A program made the position numbers and the translations under genes. Below the pieces are notes generated by a model. The model saw only the letters and a list, made by a program, of their open reading frames with translations. It had not been told where the DNA came from and searched no databases. Positions 17,165 to 25,271 of a stretch of 64,000 nt of DNA are shown here, in pieces. Within the stretch, counting starts at the first letter, position 1; the number at the start of each line of letters is the position of its first letter. The stretch comes from Longivirga sp036510975 (GTDB lineage Bacteria > Actinomycetota > Actinomycetes > S36-B12 > CAIYMF01), in the NCBI GenBank assembly GCA_036510975.1, contig DATCCY010000073.1, forward strand, positions 1 through 64,000, read 5' to 3'.

Positions 17165-18394
17165 TCAGGCACGCGAGTCGCGGCGCGCCACCCATGCCAT
17201 GACCTCGTCGGCGAAGCCGCCCGAGCGCAGCCGGGCGGTCATGAAGCGCATCGGCTGGTCGACGTGCCTGAAGTAGGTGAGGTAGCTCGGGCACAGGTAG
17301 TGCAGCCCGGGTTCGCCGTCGGGAGTCACGGTGAAGCGGTCCTTCGGGCAGCCGCCGTTGCAGGCGAACCGGACGTCGCAGGAGCGGCAGAACGCCGGCA
17401 AGGTGTCGCGCTTCGCGTCGCCGAAGGCCTTCTGCTTCGGGGAGCCCACCAGGTCGACGAGAGGGAGCAGCGTGATGTTGCCGAGCAGGTGCGCCGGCTC
17501 CACGAAGTGGTCGCACGAGTACAGGTCGCCGTTGTGCTCGAGAGCCAGGGCTGTGCCGCAGGTCTCGGAGTGGACGCACAGCGATCCGGACACCCCGACG
17601 AAGCTGGCGAGCGTCGAGTCGAACATCTGCACGTAGACGCGTCCCACGTCGTTGCGGACCCACTCGTCGAAGACCTCGACCAGGAACCGCCCGTAGCCGT
17701 CGGACGTCACCGAGCGGTCGGTCACCGCGTGGCCGGTCGGGATGCCGCCGGGTGACGACCGCTCCACGATCGGGATCAGCTGCACGAACTCGGCACCGAG
17801 GTCGTCGCGCAGGAACCGGTAGACCTCGAGGCCGTGGGACTCGTTCGCCCGGTGCACCGTGGTGAGCGCGTTCCAGCGGACGCCGTGGGCCTTGAGGGTC
17901 CCGAGCCCGCGCATCACGCGGTCGAACGTGGGCTTGCCGCCCTTGTCGACCCGGTAGGCGTCGTGGTGCTCGCGAGGGCCGTCGATCGAGACGCCGACGA
18001 GGAAGTCCTTCTCGGCGAGGAAGGCGGCCCACTCGTCGTCGATGAGGGTGGCGTTGGTCTGGATCGTGTGCTCGACGACCTGGTCCGGCCGGCGCAGCCG
18101 CTCGACGAGGTCGGTGACCCGGCGGAAGAACTGAACGCCCATGAGCGTCGGCTCCCCGCCCTGCCACGACACCGTCACCTCGGGGTCGCGGTGCGCCTCG
18201 AGCAGCGCTCGGAGGTAGGTCTCGAGGAGCTCGTCGCTCATCCGGAACGTGCTGCCGGGGTAGAGCTCCTCCTTCGACAGGAAGAAGCAGTAGGAGCAGT
18301 CGAGGTTGCAGATCGCGCCGGTGGGCTTGCCCAGCACGTGGAACGACGAGGGCGGGCGAGTGCGGCGGCCGGCGTCCATGCGGGCAGTCTGCAC
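17165..18394 (-). CDS. Anaerobic sulfatase-maturating radical SAM enzyme (anSME-like)
   Basis: 409 residues. The radical SAM cluster motif is CNLDCSYC (Cys29, Cys33, Cys36). SPASM-type auxiliary cysteines follow: LCVHSETCG, YSCDHF, CRSCDVRFACNGGCP and YLCPSY. Enzymes of this family oxidise the sulfatase cysteine or serine to formylglycine without oxygen. The adjacent sulfatase on the same strand is the obvious substrate. GTG 18394 and ATG 18379 are both possible starts. Confidence 0.92.
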   Translation of the reverse strand: MQTARMDAGRRTRPPSSFHVLGKPTGAICNLDCSYCFFLSKEELYPGSTFRMSDELLETYLRALLEAHRDPEVTVSWQGGEPTLMGVQFFRRVTDLVERLRRPDQVVEHTIQTNATLIDDEWAAFLAEKDFLVGVSIDGPREHHDAYRVDKGGKPTFDRVMRGLGTLKAHGVRWNALTTVHRANESHGLEVYRFLRDDLGAEFVQLIPIVERSSPGGIPTGHAVTDRSVTSDGYGRFLVEVFDEWVRNDVGRVYVQMFDSTLASFVGVSGSLCVHSETCGTALALEHNGDLYSCDHFVEPAHLLGNITLLPLVDLVGSPKQKAFGDAKRDTLPAFCRSCDVRFACNGGCPKDRFTVTPDGEPGLHYLCPSYLTYFRHVDQPMRFMTARLRSGGFADEVMAWVARRDSRA

Positions 18395-18436
18395 TGCTTG
18401 CGGTTCCTGCGGTGGCCGCCCTGACGCCCGAGCGGC

Positions 18437-18739
18437 TCAGTGCCGGTGCCGGCCCACGACCTCCGCGGCGCTGGGGATCGGCGGTGTCGCCACCCGGGCT
18501 GCGAGGTCGGCGCTGAACTCGCGGAACGCGGACAGCTGCGGCAGCGGGTTCGAGCCGTCGGGCGTCTCGGCCGAGGACACGTGCACGAACGAGACGCCGT
18601 CGGCGAGCCGGAGGACCTGGTAGTCGACGTCGTCGCGTTGTTCAGCGCGCAGCTGGTCGAAGACGGCCGCGATGAGCCGGAGATGCTCCTCGAGAGCCTC
18701 CGGTCTCACGGCGTAGGTGACGACCACGTTGCTGATCAC
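18437..18739 (-). CDS. Small dimeric alpha/beta-barrel protein (ABM-like)
   Basis: 100 residues from GTG 18739 with AGGAGGTCACC upstream. The pattern VVVTYAVRPEALEEHLRLIAAV is cut for length; key features are a first beta strand, a long helix and later FVHVSSAE and FREFSADLAARV. This suggests an antibiotic-biosynthesis-monooxygenase-type fold. It starts 10 bases after the SRPBCC gene, so the two share a transcript under the ArsR-type operator. Confidence 0.65.
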   Translation of the reverse strand: MISNVVVTYAVRPEALEEHLRLIAAVFDQLRAEQRDDVDYQVLRLADGVSFVHVSSAETPDGSNPLPQLSAFREFSADLAARVATPPIPSAAEVVGRHRH

Positions 18740-18748
18740 GGTGACCTC

Positions 18749-19168
18749 CTACGCCGACTGCTCGGCGTGAGACTTCAGGCACCGGGCGAACTCGTCGAAC
18801 GAGGGCTGCAGGTCCGGGATCGACCGGGTGACCATGCCCGCGAGCGGACCGGCGTAGACCTCGGTCATCTCGAAGGCGGTGCCCTCGGCGTCAGCGGTCA
18901 GGGTGCAGGTGCGTGTGCCGGTGAACAGTCCGAGCGGCATGCCGCCGCGCCAGACCATGCGGCTCGGCGCCACGAGCTCGGCGACCTTCACGGCGAAGGC
19001 GCGTCCCGGGTTCGCGGTGACCGCCACGGTGACCTTCTGGCCGAGGGCGACCGTGCCCTCGGTCGAGGTCACGGTCGTGTTCCACGTCGTCCAGGCGGGC
19101 AGATCGGTGAGGATGCCCCAGACACGATCAGGTGGCGCCGCGATGGTGGTGCGGGTCGAGAACTGCAC
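18749..19168 (-). CDS. SRPBCC (START/polyketide-cyclase-like) protein
   Basis: 139 residues from GTG 19168 after AGGAGGTCCC. The start IAAPPDRVWGILTDLPAW and the closing FDEFARCLKSHAEQ are typical of the SRPBCC hydrophobic-ligand-binding fold. It is divergent from the ArsR gene across a 59-base intergenic region holding a perfect GGTAAC palindrome. The ligand is unknown. Confidence 0.8.
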   Translation of the reverse strand: MQFSTRTTIAAPPDRVWGILTDLPAWTTWNTTVTSTEGTVALGQKVTVAVTANPGRAFAVKVAELVAPSRMVWRGGMPLGLFTGTRTCTLTADAEGTAFEMTEVYAGPLAGMVTRSIPDLQPSFDEFARCLKSHAEQSA

Positions 19169-19181
19169 GGGACCTCCTATT

Positions 19182-19199
19182 GGTAACGTGGGAGTTACC
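19182..19199. promoter_or_regulatory. Palindromic operator candidate for the ArsR-family regulator
   Basis: GGTAAC (19182-19187) and GTTACC (19194-19199) form a perfect inverted repeat with a six-base spacer, and a third half-site GTAACC follows at 19200-19205. It lies in the 59 bases between the divergent SRPBCC and ArsR genes, 13 bases from the SRPBCC start. The position and symmetry fit an autoregulatory ArsR site. Binding is inferred. Confidence 0.6.
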
Positions 19200-19227
19200 G
19201 TAACCCAGACCGGACGGAGGAGCCAGG

Positions 19228-19557
19228 GTGGAGGCGTTGCAGGTCCTGGCGGACCCCGTGCGGCTCGGGATCGTGGAGTCGCTCGCGTACGAGCCCGCGT
19301 CCGTGGGCGTGCTGGCCGAGCGGTTCCCGATCAGCCGGCCCGCGGTGTCACGTCACCTGCGCCTGCTCAAGGACGCGGGGCTCGTCGACTCGGTGTCCGA
19401 CGGGACCCGGCGCGTCTACCGGGTGCGGCCCGAGGGTGTGGCGGCGCTGCGCGAGTACATGGACGCGCTCTGGCGTGAGGCGTCGGCGCGCTACGCGCTG
19501 GCCGCGGAGAACCTCGCGGAGAACGGTGCGCAGAGTCGGATCGAGGACGAGCGATGA
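19228..19557 (+). CDS. ArsR-family winged-helix regulator
   Basis: 109 residues from GTG 19228 after CGGAGGAG. The fold is clear: LADPVRLGIVESLAYEP, then the recognition helix RPAVSRHLRLLKDAGLV and the wing DGTRRVYRV. No metal-binding cysteines are seen, as in the ArsR subgroup paired with SRPBCC (AHSA1) proteins. Its stop overlaps the next ATG by four bases (ATGA). It probably controls both divergent units through the GGTAAC palindrome. Confidence 0.88.
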   Translation: MEALQVLADPVRLGIVESLAYEPASVGVLAERFPISRPAVSRHLRLLKDAGLVDSVSDGTRRVYRVRPEGVAALREYMDALWREASARYALAAENLAENGAQSRIEDER

Positions 19558-20954
19558 GCAAGGACGGGCTCGTCGTCGAGTTCGACGTGCGCGCGCCGGT
19601 CGAGCACGCCTTCCGGGTCTGGACCCAGCGCACCGGCGTCTGGTGGCCGAAGGGGCACACGGTCAGCGGCGATCCGGACTCGGTCGCGTTCGAGCCACGG
19701 GTCGGCGGGCGCATCGTCGAGCGGGCACGTGATGGTGCCGAGCACGTGTGGGGCGAGGTCACGGCCTGGGACGCACCGCGGCGCGTCGAGTTCCGCTGGC
19801 ACCTGTTCTTCGACCGGTCGCAGGCGACGCACGTGGCGGTCACGTTCGCCGACCACGGCGCGACGACCCGGGTACGCCTCGAGCAGTCGGGGTTCGCCTC
19901 GCTCGGCGAGGCCGGCGCCGTACGCCGGGAACGCACGCTGCTGTCGTGGGGCACGGTGACGACCGCCTACGTCGACGACGCGGAGCGCGACCCCTCGGAC
20001 GTTGATCGGGGCACGCCACCCGAGCGGCTGCCGCGCTTCGCGACGATCGACCTGGGCACGAACTCCGTAAAGATGTACGTCGCAGAGCGTCAGCGCGACG
20101 GCTCCTGGCAGACGCTCGCCGACCGCGCCGAGATCACCCGCCTGGGCCAGGGTCTGGCGCGATCCGGCGTGGTCTCGGCGGAGGCGCTGGACCGCACGGC
20201 CGCCGCGATCGAGGCCATGGCCGACGAAGCGCGACGTTTGGGCGCACAGGACATCGCGGCGGTCGGGACGGCTGGGCTGCGGATGGCGGGCAACGCTTCC
20301 GAGGTGATCGCGGCGATCGACGCGCGTGCCCGCGTGCGCGTGGAGGTCGTGTCGGGCATCGACGAGAGCCGGCTCGCGTACCTCGCCGCGTGCGCCGGGC
20401 TCGGCGTCCCCGCGGGCTCGATCGTCGTGTTCGACACCGGTGGTGGGAGCTCGCAGTTCACCTTCGGGCGCGGCGCCGAGGTCGTGGAGCGGTTCAGCGT
20501 CGACGTCGGAGCGGCGCGGGTGACCGAGCGGTTCGGCCTCGACGACGCAGTCGGCCGCGAGGTCATCGACGACGCCGAGGCGTCCATCGACGCGGACCTC
20601 GCACGCCTCGCGGATCGTCCGGTGCCCGACCTCGTCGTGGGCATGGGCGGTGCCATCGTGAACCTCGTCGCGGTGCAGCTCGGGCTCGAGCGGTACGACT
20701 CGGATCGGATCCAGGGCGCGATCCTCGATCGAGCCGAGGTGGAGCGCCAGATCGAGGTGTATCGCGCCCTGAGGTCGGACGAGCGGCGCGGGCTGCTGCG
20801 GCTGCAGCCGGAGCGCGCCGAGGTCATCCTCGCGGGTGCGTGCGTCGTGGACTCGGTGCTGAGGTTGCTCGGGAGCGCGAGTCTCACCGTGAGCGACCGC
20901 AGCCTGCGCCACGGCCTGATGCAGGAGCGGTTCGGCGTCGAGGAACCGTCATGA
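19554..20954 (+). CDS. Fusion of an SRPBCC/AHSA1 domain and a Ppx/GppA phosphatase domain
   Basis: 466 residues in one uninterrupted frame. Residues 1-145 are an SRPBCC domain (VEFDVRAPVEHAFRVWT, EVTAWDAPRRVEFRW). After a 15-residue linker, about 162-466 form an ASKHA-fold exopolyphosphatase/pppGpp phosphatase: FATIDLGTNSVKMYV, VGTAGLRMAGN, VSGIDESRLAYL, FDTGGGSSQF, VVGMGGAIVNL. The Ppx part is short (about 305 residues) and lacks the C-terminal HD extension. I find no in-frame start with a ribosome site at the junction, so the fusion looks genuine. Polyphosphate or pppGpp hydrolysis is the family role. Confidence 0.82.
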   Translation: MSKDGLVVEFDVRAPVEHAFRVWTQRTGVWWPKGHTVSGDPDSVAFEPRVGGRIVERARDGAEHVWGEVTAWDAPRRVEFRWHLFFDRSQATHVAVTFADHGATTRVRLEQSGFASLGEAGAVRRERTLLSWGTVTTAYVDDAERDPSDVDRGTPPERLPRFATIDLGTNSVKMYVAERQRDGSWQTLADRAEITRLGQGLARSGVVSAEALDRTAAAIEAMADEARRLGAQDIAAVGTAGLRMAGNASEVIAAIDARARVRVEVVSGIDESRLAYLAACAGLGVPAGSIVVFDTGGGSSQFTFGRGAEVVERFSVDVGAARVTERFGLDDAVGREVIDDAEASIDADLARLADRPVPDLVVGMGGAIVNLVAVQLGLERYDSDRIQGAILDRAEVERQIEVYRALRSDERRGLLRLQPERAEVILAGACVVDSVLRLLGSASLTVSDRSLRHGLMQERFGVEEPS

Positions 20955-21050
20955 AGTTCCGGTGAATCGCTGACGGCCGTCGGGGTTCCACGCCGATAAT
21001 CGGGGTCGGTCGTCAACCGGCGGCCTGAGCCCGATCAGGAAGGAGTCGTC

Positions 21051-21227
21051 ATGGGTCTCGAGGATGTCGTCGGCGCAGCGAAGGATCTCGTGAGCAACGT
21101 CCCCGGTGGGTCCGACACCGTGGACGGCGCAATCGACTCGGCGAAGCAGACGGTCGAGGAGAAGACGCCGGACCAGATCGACGGTGCGGTCGAGCAGGGC
21201 GCGCAGGCGATCAAGGACCAGATCTGA
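21051..21227 (+). CDS. Small antitoxin-like protein (58 aa, MT0933-like)
   Basis: ATG 21051 follows a strong GGAAGGAG site and opens a 58-residue, highly charged, helical frame (MGLEDVVGAAKDLV...AIKDQI). The pattern resembles the small MT0933/Rv0909-type antitoxin family of Actinobacteria. No toxin partner is adjacent, so the antitoxin name is only a family label. A strong terminator hairpin follows 12 bases later. Confidence 0.65.
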   Translation: MGLEDVVGAAKDLVSNVPGGSDTVDGAIDSAKQTVEEKTPDQIDGAVEQGAQAIKDQI

Positions 21228-21239
21228 CCTTCGTTCGTG

Positions 21240-21293
21240 ACGGGACGCCGTAGGGACGCGTGGGCGCTGTCGCCCGTCCGTACGGCGTCCCGT
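21240..21293. terminator. Terminator hairpin
   Basis: ACGGGACGCCGTA (21240-21252) and TACGGCGTCCCGT (21281-21293) are perfect 13-bp arms. The 28-base loop contains further partial complementarity. It lies just after the 58-residue gene. Confidence 0.75.
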
Positions 21294-21326
21294 CCGCGTC
21301 GGGGTCGAGCCGGTAGCGTCTCGGCC

Positions 21327-21518
21327 ATGGCGAAGACGAAGAACGAGGCGCGCACCGCCTGGAACGAGGCGGAGGAGGAATACCGCAAGGTCATCGAGCC
21401 CTATGCCTCGGCCTCCAACACCGAGCCGCTCGACAAGGCAGCCCTCGTGGCGATCTCGAAGGCGCGCAACGCCGCCGAGCGCTGCCTCGACGCCTACGTG
21501 AGGCGCGCGCTCGGCTGA
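21327..21518 (+). CDS. Small hypothetical protein (63 aa)
   Basis: ATG 21327 opens a 63-residue helical, charged protein (MAKTKNEARTAWNEAEEEY...). The sequence suggests a two-helix bundle. No family recognised. It is placed between a terminator and the transhydrogenase gene. Confidence 0.6.
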   Translation: MAKTKNEARTAWNEAEEEYRKVIEPYASASNTEPLDKAALVAISKARNAAERCLDAYVRRALG

Positions 21519-21606
21519 CCGGGTCCACCGACAGCTCTCCCGACCCCGGTCGGCGCACGATGGCGTCGGCTGACGTCCGACGATGCCCGACATCGAAGGG
21601 ATCCGC

Positions 21607-23046
21607 ATGACGCACGAACGCGCGACTCCGCACGACGCCGACTCGTTCGACCTCGTCGTGATCGGGTCCGGGCCGGCCGGAGAGAAGGGCGCGACCCAGG
21701 CCGCGTACTACGGCCACCGCGTCGCCGTGGTGGAACGCCGTGCGGATCCAGGTGGCTCCGCGATCGCCGTCTCCGGAGTGCCCGTGAAGGCGCTGCGAGA
21801 CACCGCGGTCTACCTCACCGGCTGGTCGCGTCGCGATGTCTTCGGCATCGGGATCAGCCTCTCGCCCGACCTCGTGATGAACCGGCTCCGGGCGCACGTC
21901 ACCGAAGTCGTCACCACGATGGCCGGCGCGGTGGGGGAGAACCTCGCGCGTCACGGCGTCGAGCTCGTCCATGGCGAGGCACGGCTGGGCCCCGGCAGCA
22001 CGGTCGAGGTGACGGCCGAGGACGGCACCGTGCGCGTCCTGACCGCCGGCATGATCCTGCTCGCGACCGGGTCGCGCCCGCACCACCCTGCGGAGTTCCC
22101 GTTCGACGATCCCGACGTCCACGACTCGGAGACGATCCTGTCCCTCGACGCGCTTCCGCGGCGGATGGTCGTGGTCGGCGGCGGGCCGGTGGGGACCGAG
22201 TACGCGTCGATCTTCTCCGCGCTCGGCGTCGAGGTCACGCTGGTCGACCGCGGTGCTCGACTGCTGCCCGTGCTCGACGCCGAGATCTCGCGCACGTTGC
22301 GGGAGAGTCTCGAGCGCTCCGGTGCGCGGATCATGCTCGAGTCCGCGGTCGAGTCGGTGGGTCGTGACGACGACGGACTCGTGGTGGTGGTGAGCGGCGA
22401 GACGCTGCGGCCCGACGTCGTCCTCCACGCGCTGGGGCGCACGGGCAACGTCGAGGGCCTCGGGCTCGAGGCGGTCGGGGTCGAGGCCGACCGTCGTGGC
22501 CGCATCGCCGTCGACGCGAGCTTCCGCACCACCGCACCGGGGATCTACGCCGCCGGCGACATCACCGGCCCGCCGGGACTCGCCTCGGTCGCGATGGAAC
22601 AGGCACGTGTCGCCATGTGCCGCGCCTTCGGCATCCCGTTCAAGGAGACGCTCGACGACACCCTCCCCACGGGCATCTACACCCTGCCGGAGGTGGCGAT
22701 GGTCGGTCTCACAGAGGAAGCGGCGCGCGCCGAGAGCGACGACGTAGGAACGGGGCGCACGCTGTTCTCGGGGAACGCGCGAGCACGCATCTCGGGGTCC
22801 ACCGAGGGAATGCTCAAGCTCGTCTTCCGGATGTCCGACCGTCGGCTGCTCGGTGCGCACATCCTGGGGGAGGAGGCGACCGAGCTCATCCACATCGCGC
22901 AGGCGGTGCTGCACCGTGGCGGCGCCATCGACGAGTTCATCGACACCACCTTCAACTTCCCGACCCGCGCCGACGCCTACAAATACGCGGCGTACGACGG
23001 CCTGCCCCCGCGCGCCGCGAGCCTGCGGCGCGAGCCACCGGCCTGA
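21607..23046 (+). CDS. sthA: Soluble NAD(P) transhydrogenase-like flavoprotein
   Basis: 479 residues from ATG 21607 after GAAGGGATC. It has the disulfide-reductase fold: FAD motif VVIGSGPAGEKGA, NAD(P) motif VVVGGGPVGTEYASI, YAAGDITGP and the dimerisation domain. The usual redox pair is absent: the segment after the FAD motif reads GGSAIAVSGVPVKALRD, with neither cysteine. This loss, together with length, points to the Si-specific transhydrogenase group, which exchanges hydride between NADPH and NAD. The C-terminal THFNFPT-like stretch (TTFNFPTRADAYKYA) fits SthA. Confidence 0.85.
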   Translation: MTHERATPHDADSFDLVVIGSGPAGEKGATQAAYYGHRVAVVERRADPGGSAIAVSGVPVKALRDTAVYLTGWSRRDVFGIGISLSPDLVMNRLRAHVTEVVTTMAGAVGENLARHGVELVHGEARLGPGSTVEVTAEDGTVRVLTAGMILLATGSRPHHPAEFPFDDPDVHDSETILSLDALPRRMVVVGGGPVGTEYASIFSALGVEVTLVDRGARLLPVLDAEISRTLRESLERSGARIMLESAVESVGRDDDGLVVVVSGETLRPDVVLHALGRTGNVEGLGLEAVGVEADRRGRIAVDASFRTTAPGIYAAGDITGPPGLASVAMEQARVAMCRAFGIPFKETLDDTLPTGIYTLPEVAMVGLTEEAARAESDDVGTGRTLFSGNARARISGSTEGMLKLVFRMSDRRLLGAHILGEEATELIHIAQAVLHRGGAIDEFIDTTFNFPTRADAYKYAAYDGLPPRAASLRREPPA

Positions 23047-23088
23047 GCGGAGCGGCGCGCGGGGACGAGTCGAGCCGAACGACGGCGG

Positions 23089-23277
23089 CTACGCCGACGC
23101 CTCCGCCAACAGCGACGAGCGGATCGACTCCTCGAGCTCGGGGCTGGCCGCGTGCCCGTGCACGTCCACGGCGTGCGCCGCCGCAGCGCGCACGACCTCG
23201 GCCTCCTCGCCGCTGATCGTGAGGGAGCAGTTCGACTCGCTGGGCCAACGCCGGCAGTCGGCCACGACGCGGCTCAC
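23089..23277 (-). CDS. DUF1059 small protein
   Basis: 62 residues from GTG 23277, whose GTGA overlaps the stop of the upstream gene by four bases. The pattern VVADCRRWPSESNCSLTISG, then EEAEVVRAAAAHAVDVHGH, is typical of DUF1059. The family is small, widespread and of unknown function. It is co-translated with the ABM-like gene. Confidence 0.82.
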   Translation of the reverse strand: MSRVVADCRRWPSESNCSLTISGEEAEVVRAAAAHAVDVHGHAASPELEESIRSSLLAEASA

Positions 23278-23615
23278 GACGGGGCCGCCGTCCTGGAGCT
23301 GTCGAGGCGGATCGTCGTGCCGCCGTCGGTCGAGAGCCAGCCGCCGTCGATCCACCGCGGTTCGCCGTCGAGCAGCGGCGCGATCCGCGACCGGTACCAG
23401 GCGTCCTGCGCAGGGTCGTCGGCGAGGGCGAGGTAGGCGTCGCGGTCGGTGAACCGCGCCCAGTTGACCAGCGTGCGGCCGTCGTCGCCGAACTGGATCC
23501 CGGCATCGACGAACCCGCGCACCAGGGGCGCCCGCTCACCGAACCAGGAGCCGAACGCCTCCTCCACCTCGGCGCGGGTTCCCCGGATCGTCGCGATCAT
23601 CGTGGTTCCGTACAT
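23274..23615 (-). CDS. ABM-like small protein (113 aa)
   Basis: Starts at ATG 23615 with MYGTTMIATIRGTRAEV. A beta-alpha-beta pattern with FTDRDAYLALADDPAQDAWY suggests a ferredoxin-like dimeric barrel similar to monooxygenase-type ABM proteins. It is the first gene of a two-gene unit with DUF1059, divergent from the WS/DGAT gene across 275 bases in which I see no gene. Function unknown. Confidence 0.65.
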   Translation of the reverse strand: MYGTTMIATIRGTRAEVEEAFGSWFGERAPLVRGFVDAGIQFGDDGRTLVNWARFTDRDAYLALADDPAQDAWYRSRIAPLLDGEPRWIDGGWLSTDGGTTIRLDSSRTAAPS

Positions 23616-23890
23616 GGCACCGCCTTCGGCCGGGCCGCGCGCCGCGCGGCGGCTCAGAGGACGGTCGCGCGTGCGGCGTCGACACCGACCTGGAGGGGCC
23701 GGGTGCGACCTGCCGTCGCGGTCGATCGGCGACCTGGGTCACCGCACGTGCTGCGGCGCTGGGACAGATCTGATCGCTGGAACGCTACGCCGGTAAGGGC
23801 AGCCTGACCAGAGCCGCGAGCGGCCGCTGCGGGCCGACAGGACTCGGGGTCCGGTCGCCGCGACACTCGGGGGAGGACCCCGCGTCGGCG

Positions 23891-25267
23891 GTGATGGCGA
23901 TGGTGCTGGAACGGCTCTCGGCACTCGATGCGGGCTTTCTCGCCCTCGAGACCGAGGACTCGCCGCTGCACCTCGGCTGCGTCCTGCTCCTGGAGGGTCC
24001 GGCCCCGGAGCCCGACGAGCTCCTCGCCGAGATCGGGCATCGCGTCGCCGGCGTGCCCGAGTGCCGGCGTCGTGTCCGGCGGGTCGCGGCCGGCCTCGCC
24101 CGGCCCGTCTGGGAGATCGACCCAGGATTCGACGCCGCGCGGCACGTCGTCAGCGTCGCGATCCCGGCACCCGGAGACGACCGTGCGCTGCGGAGCTGGG
24201 TGGCGACGGACATGGAGAGCCGACTCGACATCGGTCGACCGCCCTGGGCGGTGCACCAGGCCACGGGGCTCGAGAACGGCCGATGGGCGCTCGTGATCAA
24301 GGCACACCACTCGCTCGTGGACGGCTCCGCGGGAACCGGCCTGCTCGGCGCGCTGCTCGAACCGGGACGACCCGACCGCGCGATGCCCGCGATGCCGCTT
24401 CCGCTCAGGTCGGGTGACGTGGTGCTGGCGGCGATGACGTGGACCCTGACGCTGACGTACCGGGCGGGATATGCGCTCGCCCGCGCGGTGACCGATCGCA
24501 GACAGGTCGCGGAGCACCTGCTCGCTCTCCGTGCCGGCGTGCGCACCGTGGCCGTTGCGGACCTGCCGCCGAGTCCACTGTCGGGGCGCCTCGGGCGGCG
24601 TCGGACCTGGGGCTGGACGGCGTACGACCTCGCGGACGCGATTCGCTCCGCCGACGCTCGTCGCTGCACGGTCAACGACCTGTTCCTCGCAGCGCTGGCG
24701 GGCGGCTACCGCCGGCACCTGCTCGACACCGGTGCGATGCGCGCCGAGACACGGGTGCGGGTGATCGTGCCCGTGTCCATGAGGCGGCCTGGCGAACCGG
24801 CTCGCACCGGCAACATCGATGCCGCCTTCTTCGTCGAGCTCCCGGTGCATGCCGCCACGTGCGAGGAACGGGTCGCGGCCGTGGCGGCCCAGACCCGGGA
24901 CGCGAAGGCGCGCGGCGTCGCGAGGAGCACCCACGCGCTGGTGCGGGCCGCCGACCATGTCCCCTGCCCGGTCCTGACGCGCGCTGCTCGCGCCTACGTG
25001 CGCCGCGGCCAGCGCCGCGTGAACCTGGCCGCGTCCGACGTGCGCGGTCCGGCGGTCGAGCTGGACGTCTGCGGGTGTCGGGTGCTCGAGCTGATACCGG
25101 TCACGCCCGTCGCGCTGGACGTGCGGACGTCCTGGTCGATGCTGTCCTACGCCGGACGGCTCACGATCGCCGTCACGGCCGACGCCGACGGCGTCCCCGA
25201 GCTCGACCGTCTGCTCTCCGCCGTCGATGCATCGATGACGGAGAGCATGGCCGCCCGGGTGACGTGA
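23891..25267 (+). CDS. Wax ester synthase/diacylglycerol acyltransferase (WS/DGAT)
   Basis: 458 residues. The catalytic motif HHSLVDG is at residues 139-145 (HHxxxDG). Other family segments are LSALDAGFLALE, VNDLFLAALAGGYRRHL and VRVIVPVSMRRPGE. The enzyme makes triacylglycerol or wax esters from acyl-CoA for storage, as in many Actinobacteria. GTG 23891 has GGGAGGACC upstream; ATG 23900 is an alternative. It ends four bases before the end of the converging giant membrane gene. Confidence 0.9.
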   Translation: MMAMVLERLSALDAGFLALETEDSPLHLGCVLLLEGPAPEPDELLAEIGHRVAGVPECRRRVRRVAAGLARPVWEIDPGFDAARHVVSVAIPAPGDDRALRSWVATDMESRLDIGRPPWAVHQATGLENGRWALVIKAHHSLVDGSAGTGLLGALLEPGRPDRAMPAMPLPLRSGDVVLAAMTWTLTLTYRAGYALARAVTDRRQVAEHLLALRAGVRTVAVADLPPSPLSGRLGRRRTWGWTAYDLADAIRSADARRCTVNDLFLAALAGGYRRHLLDTGAMRAETRVRVIVPVSMRRPGEPARTGNIDAAFFVELPVHAATCEERVAAVAAQTRDAKARGVARSTHALVRAADHVPCPVLTRAARAYVRRGQRRVNLAASDVRGPAVELDVCGCRVLELIPVTPVALDVRTSWSMLSYAGRLTIAVTADADGVPELDRLLSAVDASMTESMAARVT

Positions 25268-25271
25268 GGGG

